Source: Streptomyces antnestii
GTDB taxonomy: Bacteria > Actinomycetota > Actinomycetes > Streptomycetales > Streptomycetaceae
Reading direction: 5' to 3'
Assembly: GCF_004005495.1 (NCBI RefSeq)
Contig: NZ_RZYA01000002.1
Span: 372,001-436,000, forward strand
DNA: 64,000 bases
The notes under the pieces: model-generated
The model's input: the letters and a program-made list of their open reading frames with translations, nothing else
Databases searched by the model: none
Told to the model about the DNA's origin: nothing
Shown here: piece after piece, positions 1 through 9,098 of the stretch
Numbering within the stretch: the first letter of the stretch is position 1
Layout: each line of letters begins with the position of its first letter
Program-made: the position numbers and the translations under genes

Positions 1-41
1 AGCGGTGACGTCGTCCGTCGGGTGCGTGTACCGGCGTGGTG

Positions 42-1508
42 CTAACCGCGCGGGAACACCGGAGGGAAGAGTTCGTCCACCGGGCGCCGGCGGTGGTCGC
101 GCTCCGGGTATGCCGCGCGCATCTGGTCGAACAGCCGCTGGCCGGCTCGCCGCAGCGCGGGGAGGTCGACGCCGGGGATCGCGCCGTCGCGCATGACCAC
201 CTTGCCGGCGACCATGGTGAGGACCGCGTCGCGGGCGGTGCCGTTGAGGACCAGGGTGCGCAGCGGGTCCTCGGTCACGCCCATGCGAAAGTCGTCCAGG
301 GCGAACGCCGCGAGGTCGGCTGCCGCTCCCGGCGCGAGACGGCCGAGGTCCGGGCGGTGCAGGGCGGTCGCGCCGCCGGTCCACAGGGCGTCGAAGTAAC
401 CGGCGAGGTGGCCCTGCCCGAGGTCACCGGCCTGGAGCTTGGCGATCTGGGTGCCGACGTCGATGCCCCGGATCAGGTCGGGTGGGAAGGAGTCCGTACC
501 GAGGCACAGGTTCACGCCCTGCGCCCGGTAGCCGCCGAAGGTGTGCAGGTTGTGGGCGTACCGGGCGTTGGTGAGCGGGCAGTGCACGATCGAGACACCG
601 GCGTCCGCCAGCACGGCGACATCCCCCGTGTCGGTGCCGAGGATCTCGGGATGCACGTCGAGCACGACACCGTGCGGGACGATCAGCCGGTCGGACAACA
701 GGCCTGATTCGGCGATGAGTTGGAGCGGGGTGCGCCCGTAGGTCCGCTGGATGAACTCCCGCTCGGACACACCCTGCAGGGCGTGCAGGCGTATCAGCGC
801 GCCCCGCCGGCCGGCGGCCTCGGCGACGTCGCGGAGCAGGTCGGGGGTGAGTGTCTCGATGCGGCAGGGGAGCAGGACTCCCGTCACCAGCGGGTCGTCG
901 AGCAGCTCGGTGTGGTCCAGGAAGCGCAGCGCGTCGGCGAGGCCGCGCCGGCCCGCCTCCTCGTCGAAGCGCACGGTGCGCTTGCCGTCGGTGCCGATCA
1001 CGTTGACGCCGGAGCGGAACGAGGGGCCGAGGAACGAGCGCAGCCCGAGCCGCGACGACACCTCGGCCATCGCCACGAAGTCCTCGTAGGTCTCGGCCCA
1101 GTCGCTGTGCACCTCGGACGCGATCGGCATGTAGCTGGTGATGCCGTGCAGGGCGAGCTGGGTGAGCGCGTACTCGCGCACCGTGCGACGCTCCGCCGCG
1201 TCGAACACCGCGCGGGGCGCGTCGAAGTATTCGCTCGACCAGGTGAAGCCGGTGGACAGCTCGGGGGAGCCCCAGGAGTCCAGGATCAGGTGGTCGATGT
1301 CGGTGAGGGCGTCGAGGTCGATGAGGCCGGGGGTGATCACCGCGTCGCCGAGGTCGATGCGCTCGCCGGCCGGGTGCCGGTCGAGTTCCGTGCGCTCGCC
1401 CACGGCGAGGACGGTGTCTCCCTCGATCAGCACGGCGCCGTCGGGGATCTCCACGTGTGAGCGTCCGTCGTGGGCGATCACCCAGGACGCGGTCACCAAG
1501 GTCTTCAT
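42..1508 (-). CDS. Amidohydrolase family protein (TRZ/ATZ-like) lacking the usual HxH
   Basis: 488-residue amidohydrolase-superfamily protein, cytoplasmic, of the group that deaminates or hydrolyses heterocycles. Start chosen at 1508 because a GAGGGAGA ribosome site lies just upstream. The N-terminal beta-sandwich leads into PGLID at residues 60-64. The following two metal-binding histidines (HxH) are replaced by Asp66-Ala67-Leu68. Other superfamily landmarks are kept: His242 (RLHALQG), His279 (PHGVV) and Asp339 (LGTDS). The metal site is therefore incomplete or altered. The gene is divergent from the dipeptide-type ABC transporter, with a GTATAC palindrome between them, so both are probably co-regulated and the substrate is probably imported by that transporter. 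Family is clear; the reaction is not. Confidence 0.85.
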   Translation of the reverse strand: MKTLVTASWVIAHDGRSHVEIPDGAVLIEGDTVLAVGERTELDRHPAGERIDLGDAVITPGLIDLDALTDIDHLILDSWGSPELSTGFTWSSEYFDAPRAVFDAAERRTVREYALTQLALHGITSYMPIASEVHSDWAETYEDFVAMAEVSSRLGLRSFLGPSFRSGVNVIGTDGKRTVRFDEEAGRRGLADALRFLDHTELLDDPLVTGVLLPCRIETLTPDLLRDVAEAAGRRGALIRLHALQGVSEREFIQRTYGRTPLQLIAESGLLSDRLIVPHGVVLDVHPEILGTDTGDVAVLADAGVSIVHCPLTNARYAHNLHTFGGYRAQGVNLCLGTDSFPPDLIRGIDVGTQIAKLQAGDLGQGHLAGYFDALWTGGATALHRPDLGRLAPGAAADLAAFALDDFRMGVTEDPLRTLVLNGTARDAVLTMVAGKVVMRDGAIPGVDLPALRRAGQRLFDQMRAAYPERDHRRRPVDELFPPVFPRG

Positions 1509-1739
1509 CGGTCTCCCTCTCGGATTTGGTACACCACGTGGGCGTAGCGCTCGCCGATGACCGGGTGGTGGGTGGTCGTCCCGCACGATCGGAACACGCC
1601 GCCGGCGTCGGTACGCGCCTTGCTGTGCGTGACCATATCCCGTCCGTGAGAAGGGACGTAAGGGCTGTTGCGGGGTGCGCTCGGGGCACGCAACGAGTCG
1701 GTCGCGGATCGAAAAAGACCCTGGTGGAAACCCGGATGC

Positions 1740-1750
1740 TTGGTATACCG
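1740..1750. promoter_or_regulatory. GTATAC palindrome, candidate FCD-GntR operator
   Basis: TTGGTATACCG between the divergent amidohydrolase and ABC transporter genes. TATACC (1744-1749) is also a plausible -10 for the rightward genes, so binding would block transcription. The core fits the GntR/FadR-type half-site pattern GT-A-T-AC. The same core occurs near 26794 and 29561. Confidence 0.5.
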
Positions 1751-1788
1751 TTCCGGCCACCCACACCCCCGAGCACCGAAGGATCGAC

Positions 1789-2874
1789 GTGCCGGATCCG
1801 CATGAGCCGCCGAGTCGGACGCCCCGCGCCGACGCGCCGCAGCCCCCCGACGGGCAGGTGGCCACCCTGCCTTCACCGGAGCCCGTGGCCACACCCACCG
1901 AGCTCAGGCCCTCGGCGGAGATCGCCACCGCGCGGTCGCTGCTCGGCACGGCCTGGCTCCGGATCCGGCGCAGCCGGATCGCCGTCGCCGCGCTCGCCGT
2001 GGTGACCTTGATGGTCCTGTCCGCCGTCCTGGCCCCGGTGCTCGTACACATCGAGGGCTCCGACCCGTTCACCTCCCGTACCGGCCCTGACTTCCTGGAC
2101 GACTTCACCACCCCGGGCCTGCCGCTCTCGTACTACCGCTTCCCGTCCGGCGAGCACTGGCTCGGTCTCGAACCGGGGCTCGGCCGCGACATCTTCGCGC
2201 GCATGGCCTACGGCGCCAGGATCTCCCTGACCATCGCGCTGCTGTCCACGGTGGTGTCGGTCGTCCTCGGTACGGTGCTCGGCGCGGCCGCCGGCTACTT
2301 CGGCGGCAAGGTCGACATGGTGATCAGCCGGGTCATGGACCTGTTCCTGGCCTTCCCGCACCTGCTCCTGGTGCTCTCGCTGACCCCGATCCTGCAGTCC
2401 CGGCTCCACGGCACCGCGCTCGACTCGGGCAGCCTCGTGCCGATCGCCTCGCTGGTGATCATCCTCGGGTTCTTCGGCTGGGCCTATCTGGCGCGGGTCG
2501 TGCGCGGCCAGGTCCTCTCGATCCGGCAGCAGGAGTTCGTCGAGGCCGCGCAGGCCTACGGCGCCTCCCACCGCAGCATCATCTTCCGGCAGATCATCCC
2601 GAACGTCATGGGGGTCGTGCTGGTCTACGCCACCATGATGATCCCCACCAACATCACCGCCGAGGCGGCCCTCTCGTTCCTCGGCGTCGGCGTCAAGGAC
2701 CCCACACCCTCCTGGGGCCAGATGCTCAACGCGGCCCAGTCCGGGAACTGGTACCTGTCCGACCCGTGGTTCCTGGCCGTCCCGGCCGGCGCGCTGGTGA
2801 TCACCGTGCTCGCCTTCAACCTCCTTGGCGACGCCGTACGCGACGCCCTGGACCCCAAGTCCTCCCGCAACTGA
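1789..2874 (+). CDS. Dipeptide-type ABC transporter permease (DppC/OppC)
   Basis: 361-residue inner-membrane permease of the nickel/peptide/opine ABC importer family. GTG start at 1789 chosen because AAGGA lies about 6 nt upstream; longer readings add a sequence unlike the family. A Pro-rich cytoplasmic N-terminus of about 60 residues precedes the first membrane segment (about 64-88). The permease domain then carries the ATPase-coupling EAA loop (EAAQAYGASHRSIIFRQIIPN region). First gene of a six-gene rightward set, C-A-B-D-F plus a deaminase-like gene. The order differs from the common A-B-C-D-F, and the permease pair is split by the binding-protein gene. Substrate is not evident from sequence. 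Confidence 0.93.
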   Translation: MPDPHEPPSRTPRADAPQPPDGQVATLPSPEPVATPTELRPSAEIATARSLLGTAWLRIRRSRIAVAALAVVTLMVLSAVLAPVLVHIEGSDPFTSRTGPDFLDDFTTPGLPLSYYRFPSGEHWLGLEPGLGRDIFARMAYGARISLTIALLSTVVSVVLGTVLGAAAGYFGGKVDMVISRVMDLFLAFPHLLLVLSLTPILQSRLHGTALDSGSLVPIASLVIILGFFGWAYLARVVRGQVLSIRQQEFVEAAQAYGASHRSIIFRQIIPNVMGVVLVYATMMIPTNITAEAALSFLGVGVKDPTPSWGQMLNAAQSGNWYLSDPWFLAVPAGALVITVLAFNLLGDAVRDALDPKSSRN

Positions 2875-2989
2875 TCCACTCGCGGCGCGTCCACGGTCCA
2901 CCCGTGACCCACCCTCTGTTCCACCCCCTGTTTCACCGTCTGTTCCACCTCTCTGACGCGCCACACCTTTCCGTCCGCAAGGAGTAGCA

Positions 2990-4708
2990 GTGAATCGAAG
3001 CACCATCGCGGCGATCGCCCTGACGGCGACCGCAGGGCTGGCCCTCACCGCCTGTGGCGGCGCCAAGCCCACCCCCGGAGACAAGCAGGGCGCCAACGCC
3101 GACGCCTACGCGCCGGTCACGGTCGGGAAGGGTTTCACCACCAAGGGCGGCAACATCAACGTCCTGATGTCCTCCGACTTCCAGACCCTCGACCCCGGCA
3201 ACAGCAACTACGTGCAGACGGCCAATGTCGGTCAGCTGTACTACCGCACGCTCGTCATGGCCAAGGAGACCGCGGGGCAGCCGCCCAAGATGGTCCCCGA
3301 CCTCGCCACCGACCTCGGCAAGGCCTCCAAGGACGGTCTCACCTGGACCTACACCCTTAAGAAGGGGCTCAAGTTCGAGGACGGCTCGCCGATCACCAGC
3401 AAGGACATCAAGTACGGCGTCGAGCGCACCTACGCCCGCGACGTCTACACCCAGGCACCGCAGGAGCTCGACTCCGCGCTGGCGGACGACAGTTACAAGG
3501 GCCCGTACCACGGCGGCGACTTCAAGGGGATAGACACCCCGGACGACCAGACGGTCGTCTTCCACCTGAAGCAGCCGTACGCCGAGTTCCCCGCCCTGGT
3601 CTCCCGGTCCAACACGGCGCCGGTGCCGAAGGCCAAGGACACCAAGCTCGACTACACCAACCACCCGCTGTCCTCCGGCCCGTACAAGATCAAGTCGTAC
3701 GACCGCGGGCGCTCGATGAAGCTGGTCCGCAACAGCAACTGGGACCCGGCCACCGACCCCAACCGGTCCGCCCTGCCGGACACGTTCACCTTCAGCCTGT
3801 CCACCGCCCAGGCCACCATCAGCCAGCAGCTCCTCGCGAACTCCGACCCGACGGCGATCACGCTGGACAGCAACGGCGGCCTCCAGGCGTCGGACGCGGC
3901 CAAGCTCAACGACCCGAAGGTCAAGAAGCGCACCGCCGCCGGCCTGCTCGGCTGCACCGACGTGCTGAATCTCAACACCGAGACCATCAAGGACAAGGAC
4001 GTGCGCAAGGCGATGGCACTCGCCATCGACCGCGCCGCCGTCCAGGTGCAGTACGGCGGCGCCCGCTTCGGCAAGATCGCCCAGTCGTACATCAACCCGG
4101 CCCAGGTCGGCTACGTCCCGCAGCACACGGACCTGGACCCGGCGGGCAAGCCGAAGCTCGACGAGGCCAAGAAGCTCATCAAGGGCAAGAACGTCCCCAA
4201 GAAGCTGGTCTACGGCTACGCCGACACCAACGCCCGGTACAAGAATGTCGGCACCGTGCTGCAGCAGAACCTCAAGCAGCTCGGCATCGACCTCCAGCTC
4301 CGCCCGATCCCGGCCGCCAACTACTACACCGTGCTCGCCGGTGACCAGATGCCGGACATCGCCCGCAGCGGCTGGTGCGGCGGCGCGGACAGCGGTTCCG
4401 TGCGCACCACCATCGACCCGAACGTGGGCCCGAGCCTCGACGGCAAGACCTACGGGTTCTCCAACATCCCGCGCTACCACGACGCGAAGATCGCCAAGGC
4501 CATGTACGAGCTGCGCGGCACCAACGGCACCAGCGAGGAGCTGGGCAAGAAGTGGGCCACCCTCTACGACCAGGCCATGCAGGACTACCCGCTGGTCCCG
4601 CTGGTCCGCAGCTACACCAGCAGCGTCGTCGGCTCCAAGGTGCGTAACGCCCAGATGGGTTACTTCTTCGGCGCCATCGACCTGTCGACCGTCGGCGCCG
4701 AGCACTGA
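2990..4708 (+). CDS. Family 5 solute-binding lipoprotein (DppA/OppA-like)
   Basis: 572-residue extracellular substrate-binding protein of the peptide/opine ABC family. The start is GTG with AAGGAG 6-7 nt upstream. A lipoprotein signal peptide ends in the lipobox LTAC (Cys22). The mature protein has the family 5 layout: an early TLDP segment, FHLKQP and SSGPYKIKSY motifs, and the late extended domain. It lies between the two permease genes and is the subunit that sets substrate choice. Since the last gene of the set is a deaminase-like amidohydrolase, a non-peptide ligand such as a ureide or heterocycle conjugate is possible, but this is inference. Confidence 0.94.
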   Translation: MNRSTIAAIALTATAGLALTACGGAKPTPGDKQGANADAYAPVTVGKGFTTKGGNINVLMSSDFQTLDPGNSNYVQTANVGQLYYRTLVMAKETAGQPPKMVPDLATDLGKASKDGLTWTYTLKKGLKFEDGSPITSKDIKYGVERTYARDVYTQAPQELDSALADDSYKGPYHGGDFKGIDTPDDQTVVFHLKQPYAEFPALVSRSNTAPVPKAKDTKLDYTNHPLSSGPYKIKSYDRGRSMKLVRNSNWDPATDPNRSALPDTFTFSLSTAQATISQQLLANSDPTAITLDSNGGLQASDAAKLNDPKVKKRTAAGLLGCTDVLNLNTETIKDKDVRKAMALAIDRAAVQVQYGGARFGKIAQSYINPAQVGYVPQHTDLDPAGKPKLDEAKKLIKGKNVPKKLVYGYADTNARYKNVGTVLQQNLKQLGIDLQLRPIPAANYYTVLAGDQMPDIARSGWCGGADSGSVRTTIDPNVGPSLDGKTYGFSNIPRYHDAKIAKAMYELRGTNGTSEELGKKWATLYDQAMQDYPLVPLVRSYTSSVVGSKVRNAQMGYFFGAIDLSTVGAEH

Positions 4709-4735
4709 CGCTCGCGGCACAAGAGAGGTAGAACG

Positions 4736-4771
4736 GTGAGTTCATCCCGAGCAGGGTGGTCGCAGCCATGA
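4736..4771 (+). CDS. Possible 11-codon leader peptide
   Basis: A GTG at 4736 follows GAGAGGTAG and opens an 11-codon frame (MSSSRAGWSQP) whose stop TGA overlaps the ATG of the next permease gene. The permease start itself has only a weak ribosome site, so the mini-frame could couple its translation to arriving ribosomes. It could also be chance. Confidence 0.3.
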   Translation: MSSSRAGWSQP

Positions 4772-5769
4772 CCAGTTTCCTGATGCGGCGCTTCGTCGCG
4801 ATGATCGTGCTCCTGTTTGTCATCAGCTTCGTGACGTTCACCTTGTTCCAGCTCGGTCCTGCGGACCCGGCCGCGGCAGCCTGCGGACAGGAGTGCACCC
4901 CGCAGCGCATCGCCGAGGCCCGGGTCGCGCTCGGGATGGACAAGCCGTTCCTCACCCAGTACTTCACCTATATGTCCGGGCTCTTCAGCAGCCACATGGT
5001 GGGCGCGCCAGGGTCCCAGGCCCTGTGCTCATGGCCGTGCCTCGGCAAGTCGTTCCAGACGAACGAGGACGTCACCACCATCATCGCGAGGGCCCTGCCC
5101 TACACGCTGTCGGTGGCCTGCGGCGCCGTCGTCCTGTGGACCGTCGCCGGCGTCGGCCTCGGCCTCCTCGCGGCCCTGCGCAAGGGCAGGTTCACCGACA
5201 AGCTCATCGTCGGCGGTGCCTCGGTGGGCGTGTCCCTCCCCATCCCGGTGACCGGCCTGTTGCTGCTGCTCCTGTTCGTCAGCACGCTCGACCTGCTGCC
5301 GTTCACCACCAACGAGATCGCCTCACCGTTCGGGGCCGCGGGCCCCGGCGGCTGGTTCCTCAACTACCTGTTGCCGTGGGTCGCGTTGGCCGTGCTGTTC
5401 AGCGCGCAGTACATCCGCGTCACGCGAAGCAACATGCTGGAGACCCTCGGCGAGGACTTCATGCGGACCGCCCGCTCGAAGGGCCTGTCCCGGCGCAGCA
5501 TCGTGTTCAGGCACGGAGCACGCGCCGGCCTCACCCCGGTGGTCACCATGCTCGGCCTCGACATCGGCAGCCTCCTCGGCGGCGCCGTACTCACCGAGAC
5601 GATCTTCTCCGTGCCGGGCGTCGGCTTCACCGCCGTGCACGCCGCGCAGTCCGGTGACCTGCCGGTCACGATGGCCATCACGATGATGGCCGCGTTCTTC
5701 ATCATTGTCGCCAACGTCCTGGTCGACATCGCCTACGCGGTGATCGACCCGCGAGTGAGGGTCGCCTGA
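4768..5769 (+). CDS. Dipeptide-type ABC transporter permease (DppB/OppB)
   Basis: 333-residue inner-membrane permease, partner of the permease at 1789. It begins MTSFLMRRFVAMIVLLFVIS, the usual DppB N-terminal membrane helix, followed by a periplasmic loop with several cysteines (AACGQEC and CSWPC, residues about 36-90), then five further helices and an EAA loop near SKGLSRRSIVFRHG. ATG at 4768 preferred over GTG 4756 because the protein then starts like the family. The stop TGA overlaps the ATG of the next gene (TGATG), so the two are translationally coupled. Confidence 0.93.
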   Translation: MTSFLMRRFVAMIVLLFVISFVTFTLFQLGPADPAAAACGQECTPQRIAEARVALGMDKPFLTQYFTYMSGLFSSHMVGAPGSQALCSWPCLGKSFQTNEDVTTIIARALPYTLSVACGAVVLWTVAGVGLGLLAALRKGRFTDKLIVGGASVGVSLPIPVTGLLLLLLFVSTLDLLPFTTNEIASPFGAAGPGGWFLNYLLPWVALAVLFSAQYIRVTRSNMLETLGEDFMRTARSKGLSRRSIVFRHGARAGLTPVVTMLGLDIGSLLGGAVLTETIFSVPGVGFTAVHAAQSGDLPVTMAITMMAAFFIIVANVLVDIAYAVIDPRVRVA

Positions 5770-6779
5770 TGACCACGCCCGAAGACGCTCCCATGCTGGC
5801 CATCCGCGATCTGCGGGTGAGCTTCCCGACCGACGACGGCGTCGTGCACGCCGTCAACGGGATGGACCTGACCCTGGCGCGCGGGGAAACCGTCGGAATC
5901 GTCGGCGAGTCCGGCTCCGGCAAGACCGTCACGAGCCAGGCGCTCATGGGCCTGCTCAAGGACACCACGGCCTCCGTCACCGGAGAGATCCTGCTCGACG
6001 GGCAGGACCTCAACACGCTCACCGAGACCCAGATGCGCGCCTACCGGGGCAAGAAGATCGCGATGATCTTCCAGGACCCGCTGTCGGCGATGCACCCCTT
6101 CTACCCGGTCGGCGCCCAGATCGCCGAGGCGTACCGGGTGCACAACAACGTGTCGAAGAAGGCCGCCGCACAGGTCGCCGTCGACATGCTCGGCCGCGTC
6201 GGGATCCCCGACCCGAAGCGGCGGTACGCGGCGTACCCGCACGAGTTCTCCGGCGGCATGCGCCAGCGCGCGATGATCGCCATGGCGCTCGTCTGCGAAC
6301 CCGAGCTCCTGATCGCCGACGAGCCCACCACCGCACTCGACGTCACCGTCCAGGCCCAGATCCTCGACCTGCTCAACGAACTGCAGGAGGAGACCGGGAC
6401 CTCCGTGATCCTCGTGACACACGACCTCGGCGTCGTCGCCGAGGTCTGCCACCAGGTCGTGGTGATGTACGGCGGTGTGTGCGTGGAGCAGGCGACCGTG
6501 GCCAACCTGTTCGACGACCCGCGCCACCCCTACACCCAGGGCCTGCTGGCCTCCATGCCGTCACTGGCCAGGCGGTCCGAACGGCTCAGCCCGATCCCGG
6601 GCTTCCCGCCGTCGCTCCTGGCCCTGCCCGACGGCTGCCTCTTCGCGGACCGCTGCCCGAAGACGCACCTGGTCCCGGACGGCGCCTGCGCCACGCACCG
6701 CCCGACGCTGACCGGCGTCGACGGACACCCGTCGCGGTGCCACCTCGAGACCCTGCAACCGACCCGAGAGGTGGCCTGA
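5769..6779 (+). CDS. Dipeptide-type ABC transporter ATP-binding protein (DppD/OppD)
   Basis: 336-residue cytoplasmic ATPase. It has a Walker A (GESGSGKT), the signature FSGGMRQR, a Walker B (LLIADEPTTALD), the switch His in VTHDLG, and the C-terminal oligopeptide-transporter extension with the cysteine pattern CLFADRCPKTH that often binds an iron-sulfur cluster in OppD/DppD. It pairs with the next ATPase to drive the two permeases. It starts within the preceding stop and overlaps the next start by one base (TGATG). Confidence 0.95.
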   Translation: MTTPEDAPMLAIRDLRVSFPTDDGVVHAVNGMDLTLARGETVGIVGESGSGKTVTSQALMGLLKDTTASVTGEILLDGQDLNTLTETQMRAYRGKKIAMIFQDPLSAMHPFYPVGAQIAEAYRVHNNVSKKAAAQVAVDMLGRVGIPDPKRRYAAYPHEFSGGMRQRAMIAMALVCEPELLIADEPTTALDVTVQAQILDLLNELQEETGTSVILVTHDLGVVAEVCHQVVVMYGGVCVEQATVANLFDDPRHPYTQGLLASMPSLARRSERLSPIPGFPPSLLALPDGCLFADRCPKTHLVPDGACATHRPTLTGVDGHPSRCHLETLQPTREVA

Positions 6780-7780
6780 TGACGCCCCTGCTGCAGGTCA
6801 CCGACCTGACCAAACACTTCCCCGTCCGCTCCCGCGGACTGCAGCGCGCCAGTGGCGCGATCAAAGCCGTCGACGGCGTCAGCTTCTCGGTCGAGGCCGG
6901 CCAGACCCTCGGCCTGGTGGGCGAGTCCGGCTGCGGCAAGTCGACCACGGGCCGCCTGCTCATGCGGCTCCTCGAACCCACCTCGGGCAGCATCAAGCTC
7001 GACGGCCGGGAAATCGCCGAACTGAAGCGTTCGGAACTTCAGGAGTACCGGCGCCGGGTCCAGATGGTGTTCCAGAACCCGTCGTCCTCCCTCAACCCCC
7101 GCCAGTCCGTGGGCAGTGCGATCGCCGCACCCCTGCTGGCCCAGGGCATCACGCCGCCCGGCGGCGTGAAGGCCAGGGTGCGGGACCTCATGGACCGCGT
7201 GGGCCTGCGCCCCGACCACTACAACCGCTTCCCCCACGAGTTCTCCGGCGGCCAGAAGCAGCGCGTCGGCATCGCCCGCGCGCTCGCCCTGGACCCGCAG
7301 CTGATCATCTGCGACGAACCCGTGTCCGCGCTGGACGTCTCCGTGCAGGCGCAGGTGATCAACCTCCTCGAGGACATCCAGCGGGACACCGGGGTGGCGT
7401 ACCTCTTCATCGCCCACGACCTGTCCGTGGTCCAGCACTTCGCCGACCGCATCGCCGTGATGTACCTCGGCAAGATCATGGAATACGGGGACACCGACGG
7501 GGTCTTCGGCGCTCCCGAACACCCCTACACCCGGGCCCTGTTGTCCGCCGTCCCGCAGCCCGATCCGGCGGCGGACCGCAGCGGGCGGATCCGGCTGAAG
7601 GGCGATCTGCCCAGCCCGGCCGACCCGCCGCGCGGCTGCGTCTTCCAGTCCCGCTGCCCCGTGCAGCCGGGCCTGGACCCGGAGCGCAGGCAGCGCTGCA
7701 CGGAGAGCGTGCCGAGCGGTGACGTGGCCTGCCACCATGTCGACATCGCGGCGGAGGCACTGGCGGCGACGCTCCGCTGA
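6779..7780 (+). CDS. Dipeptide-type ABC transporter ATP-binding protein (DppF/OppF)
   Basis: 333-residue second ATPase of the importer. It has a Walker A (GESGCGKST), the signature FSGGQKQR, a Walker B (LIICDEPVSALD), IAHDLS, and the C-terminal CVFQSRCPVQP segment of the oligopeptide group. The start at 6779 overlaps the preceding stop (TGATG). A longer in-frame reading back to 6479 lies wholly inside the previous gene and was rejected. Confidence 0.95.
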   Translation: MTPLLQVTDLTKHFPVRSRGLQRASGAIKAVDGVSFSVEAGQTLGLVGESGCGKSTTGRLLMRLLEPTSGSIKLDGREIAELKRSELQEYRRRVQMVFQNPSSSLNPRQSVGSAIAAPLLAQGITPPGGVKARVRDLMDRVGLRPDHYNRFPHEFSGGQKQRVGIARALALDPQLIICDEPVSALDVSVQAQVINLLEDIQRDTGVAYLFIAHDLSVVQHFADRIAVMYLGKIMEYGDTDGVFGAPEHPYTRALLSAVPQPDPAADRSGRIRLKGDLPSPADPPRGCVFQSRCPVQPGLDPERRQRCTESVPSGDVACHHVDIAAEALAATLR

Positions 7781-7805
7781 CTCCCTCTCCGCACCGAGCC
7801 GTACC

Positions 7806-7850
7806 GCACAACCGCTTAACCGCTCAGTCGCACAACCGCACAACCGCACA
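7806..7850 (+). repeat. Short tandem repeat, unit about CGCACAACCG
   Basis: The leader between the last ATPase and the deaminase-like gene holds imperfect direct copies of CGCACAACCG, with diverged copies CCGCTTAACCG and CCGCTCAGTCG. The stretch is C/A-rich and looks unstructured. Function unknown; it may only be slippage-derived spacer. Confidence 0.6.
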
Positions 7851-7867
7851 ACAGAAAGGTGACAGCA

Positions 7868-9082
7868 GTGTTGATCCGTGACGTCCGTCCGTGGGGTGGC
7901 GAGCGCAGCGACGTCGTCCTGTCCGGTGACCGCATCGCGGCGATCCGCCCGCACGATCCGGCGGCGGCCGCGCCGGCCGGCGAGGTGGTCGAAGGCCGCG
8001 GCCGGCTGCTGCTGCCCTCGTTCAGCGACGTGCACGTACACCTGGACTCCACCAGGATCGGCCTGCCGTTCCGGCCCCACACCGGCGGCCCGGGCGTGTG
8101 GACGATGACGATGAACGACCGGGAGAACTGGCGCTCGGCGGAGGTCCCGCTCGTGGAGCGCGTGGCCGGCACGCTGGAGCGGATGATCGCCCGCGGCACC
8201 ACGCGGGTGCGGTCCTACGCCCAGGTCGACGTGGACTGCAAGCTCGAGAAGTTCGACGCGGTGGTGGCCGCGAAGGAGAAGTTCGCCGGGCAGGCCGACG
8301 TCCAGATCATGACGTTCCCGCAGGCGGGCATCCTTCGCGAGAAGGGCACCGTCGACTACCTGGAGGCCTCGCTCAAGGCGGGCGCCGAGGTCATGGGCGG
8401 CATCGACCCGTGCACCCTCGACAAGGACCCCAAGGGACACCTGGACGTCGTGTTCGGGCTTGCCGAGAAGTACCAGGTCGAGGTGGACATCCACCTGCAC
8501 GAGCCCGGCCACCTCGGCGTCTTCTCCACCGACCTGATCCTTGAGCGCACCCGGGCGCTCGGCATGCAGGGCAAGGTCACCATGTCCCACGCCTACGAGC
8601 TCGGCTCGGTCTCCGAGTCCGTGAGCCGCCGCATCATCGACGAGTTCGCCGAGCTCGACATCGCGATGGCCACGGTGGCACCGTCGTTGCGCGGACAGCT
8701 CTCCCTCGTGGACCTCACGGAGGCGGGCGTCCGCGTGGGCCTCGGCGAGGACGGCCAGCGCGACTACTGGAGCCCGTACGGCAACTGCGACATGCTCGAC
8801 CGCACCTGGCAGCTGGCCTTCACGAACAACTTCCGTCGTGACGACCATGTCGAGATGTCCCTCGCCGTCGCGACCATGGGTGGCGCGTCGATCATGAGCC
8901 ATGACGTCCCGCGCCTCGCCGGCGTCACGGACCGCCCCGGCCTGGCCGTCGGCGACCGAGCCGACCTGCTCCTGGTCGACGGCGAGACCCCGACGAGCGC
9001 CGTGATGGACCGCGGCACGGACCGCACGGTCCTGCACGACGGAGTCGTGGTCGCGGACCAACTGGCTCTGATCCACGGCTGA
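7868..9082 (+). CDS. Cytosine-deaminase-like amidohydrolase
   Basis: 404-residue metal-dependent amidohydrolase related to CodA/isocytosine deaminases. GTG at 7868 chosen because AGAAAGG lies 8-10 nt upstream. Metal and substrate motifs are intact: HVHLD (HxH), a QAGI segment, HLHEPG, SHAYEL and GEDGQRDYWSPYGNCDML, which parallels the CodA DDVFDPW...GTANML strand-8 region. It follows the ABC importer closely and probably acts on the imported compound. Unlike the amidohydrolase at the start of the window, it should be catalytically competent. Substrate unknown; deamination or hydrolysis of a pyrimidine- or hydantoin-like ring is the best guess. Confidence 0.88.
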   Translation: MLIRDVRPWGGERSDVVLSGDRIAAIRPHDPAAAAPAGEVVEGRGRLLLPSFSDVHVHLDSTRIGLPFRPHTGGPGVWTMTMNDRENWRSAEVPLVERVAGTLERMIARGTTRVRSYAQVDVDCKLEKFDAVVAAKEKFAGQADVQIMTFPQAGILREKGTVDYLEASLKAGAEVMGGIDPCTLDKDPKGHLDVVFGLAEKYQVEVDIHLHEPGHLGVFSTDLILERTRALGMQGKVTMSHAYELGSVSESVSRRIIDEFAELDIAMATVAPSLRGQLSLVDLTEAGVRVGLGEDGQRDYWSPYGNCDMLDRTWQLAFTNNFRRDDHVEMSLAVATMGGASIMSHDVPRLAGVTDRPGLAVGDRADLLLVDGETPTSAVMDRGTDRTVLHDGVVVADQLALIHG

Positions 9083-9098
9083 TCCGCGAGACACCGAC

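Noticed and set aside
42..2111. A 689-residue reading of the first amidohydrolase
   Set aside because: The extra N-terminal 200 residues run antisense to the ABC permease gene, while a good ribosome site supports the start at 1508.
6530..9094. Very long leftward open frame of 854 codons
   Set aside because: It is antisense to the ATPase and deaminase-like genes, has Val/Gly/Asp/His/Arg-rich composition typical of GC-rich shadow frames, and no recognisable domain.
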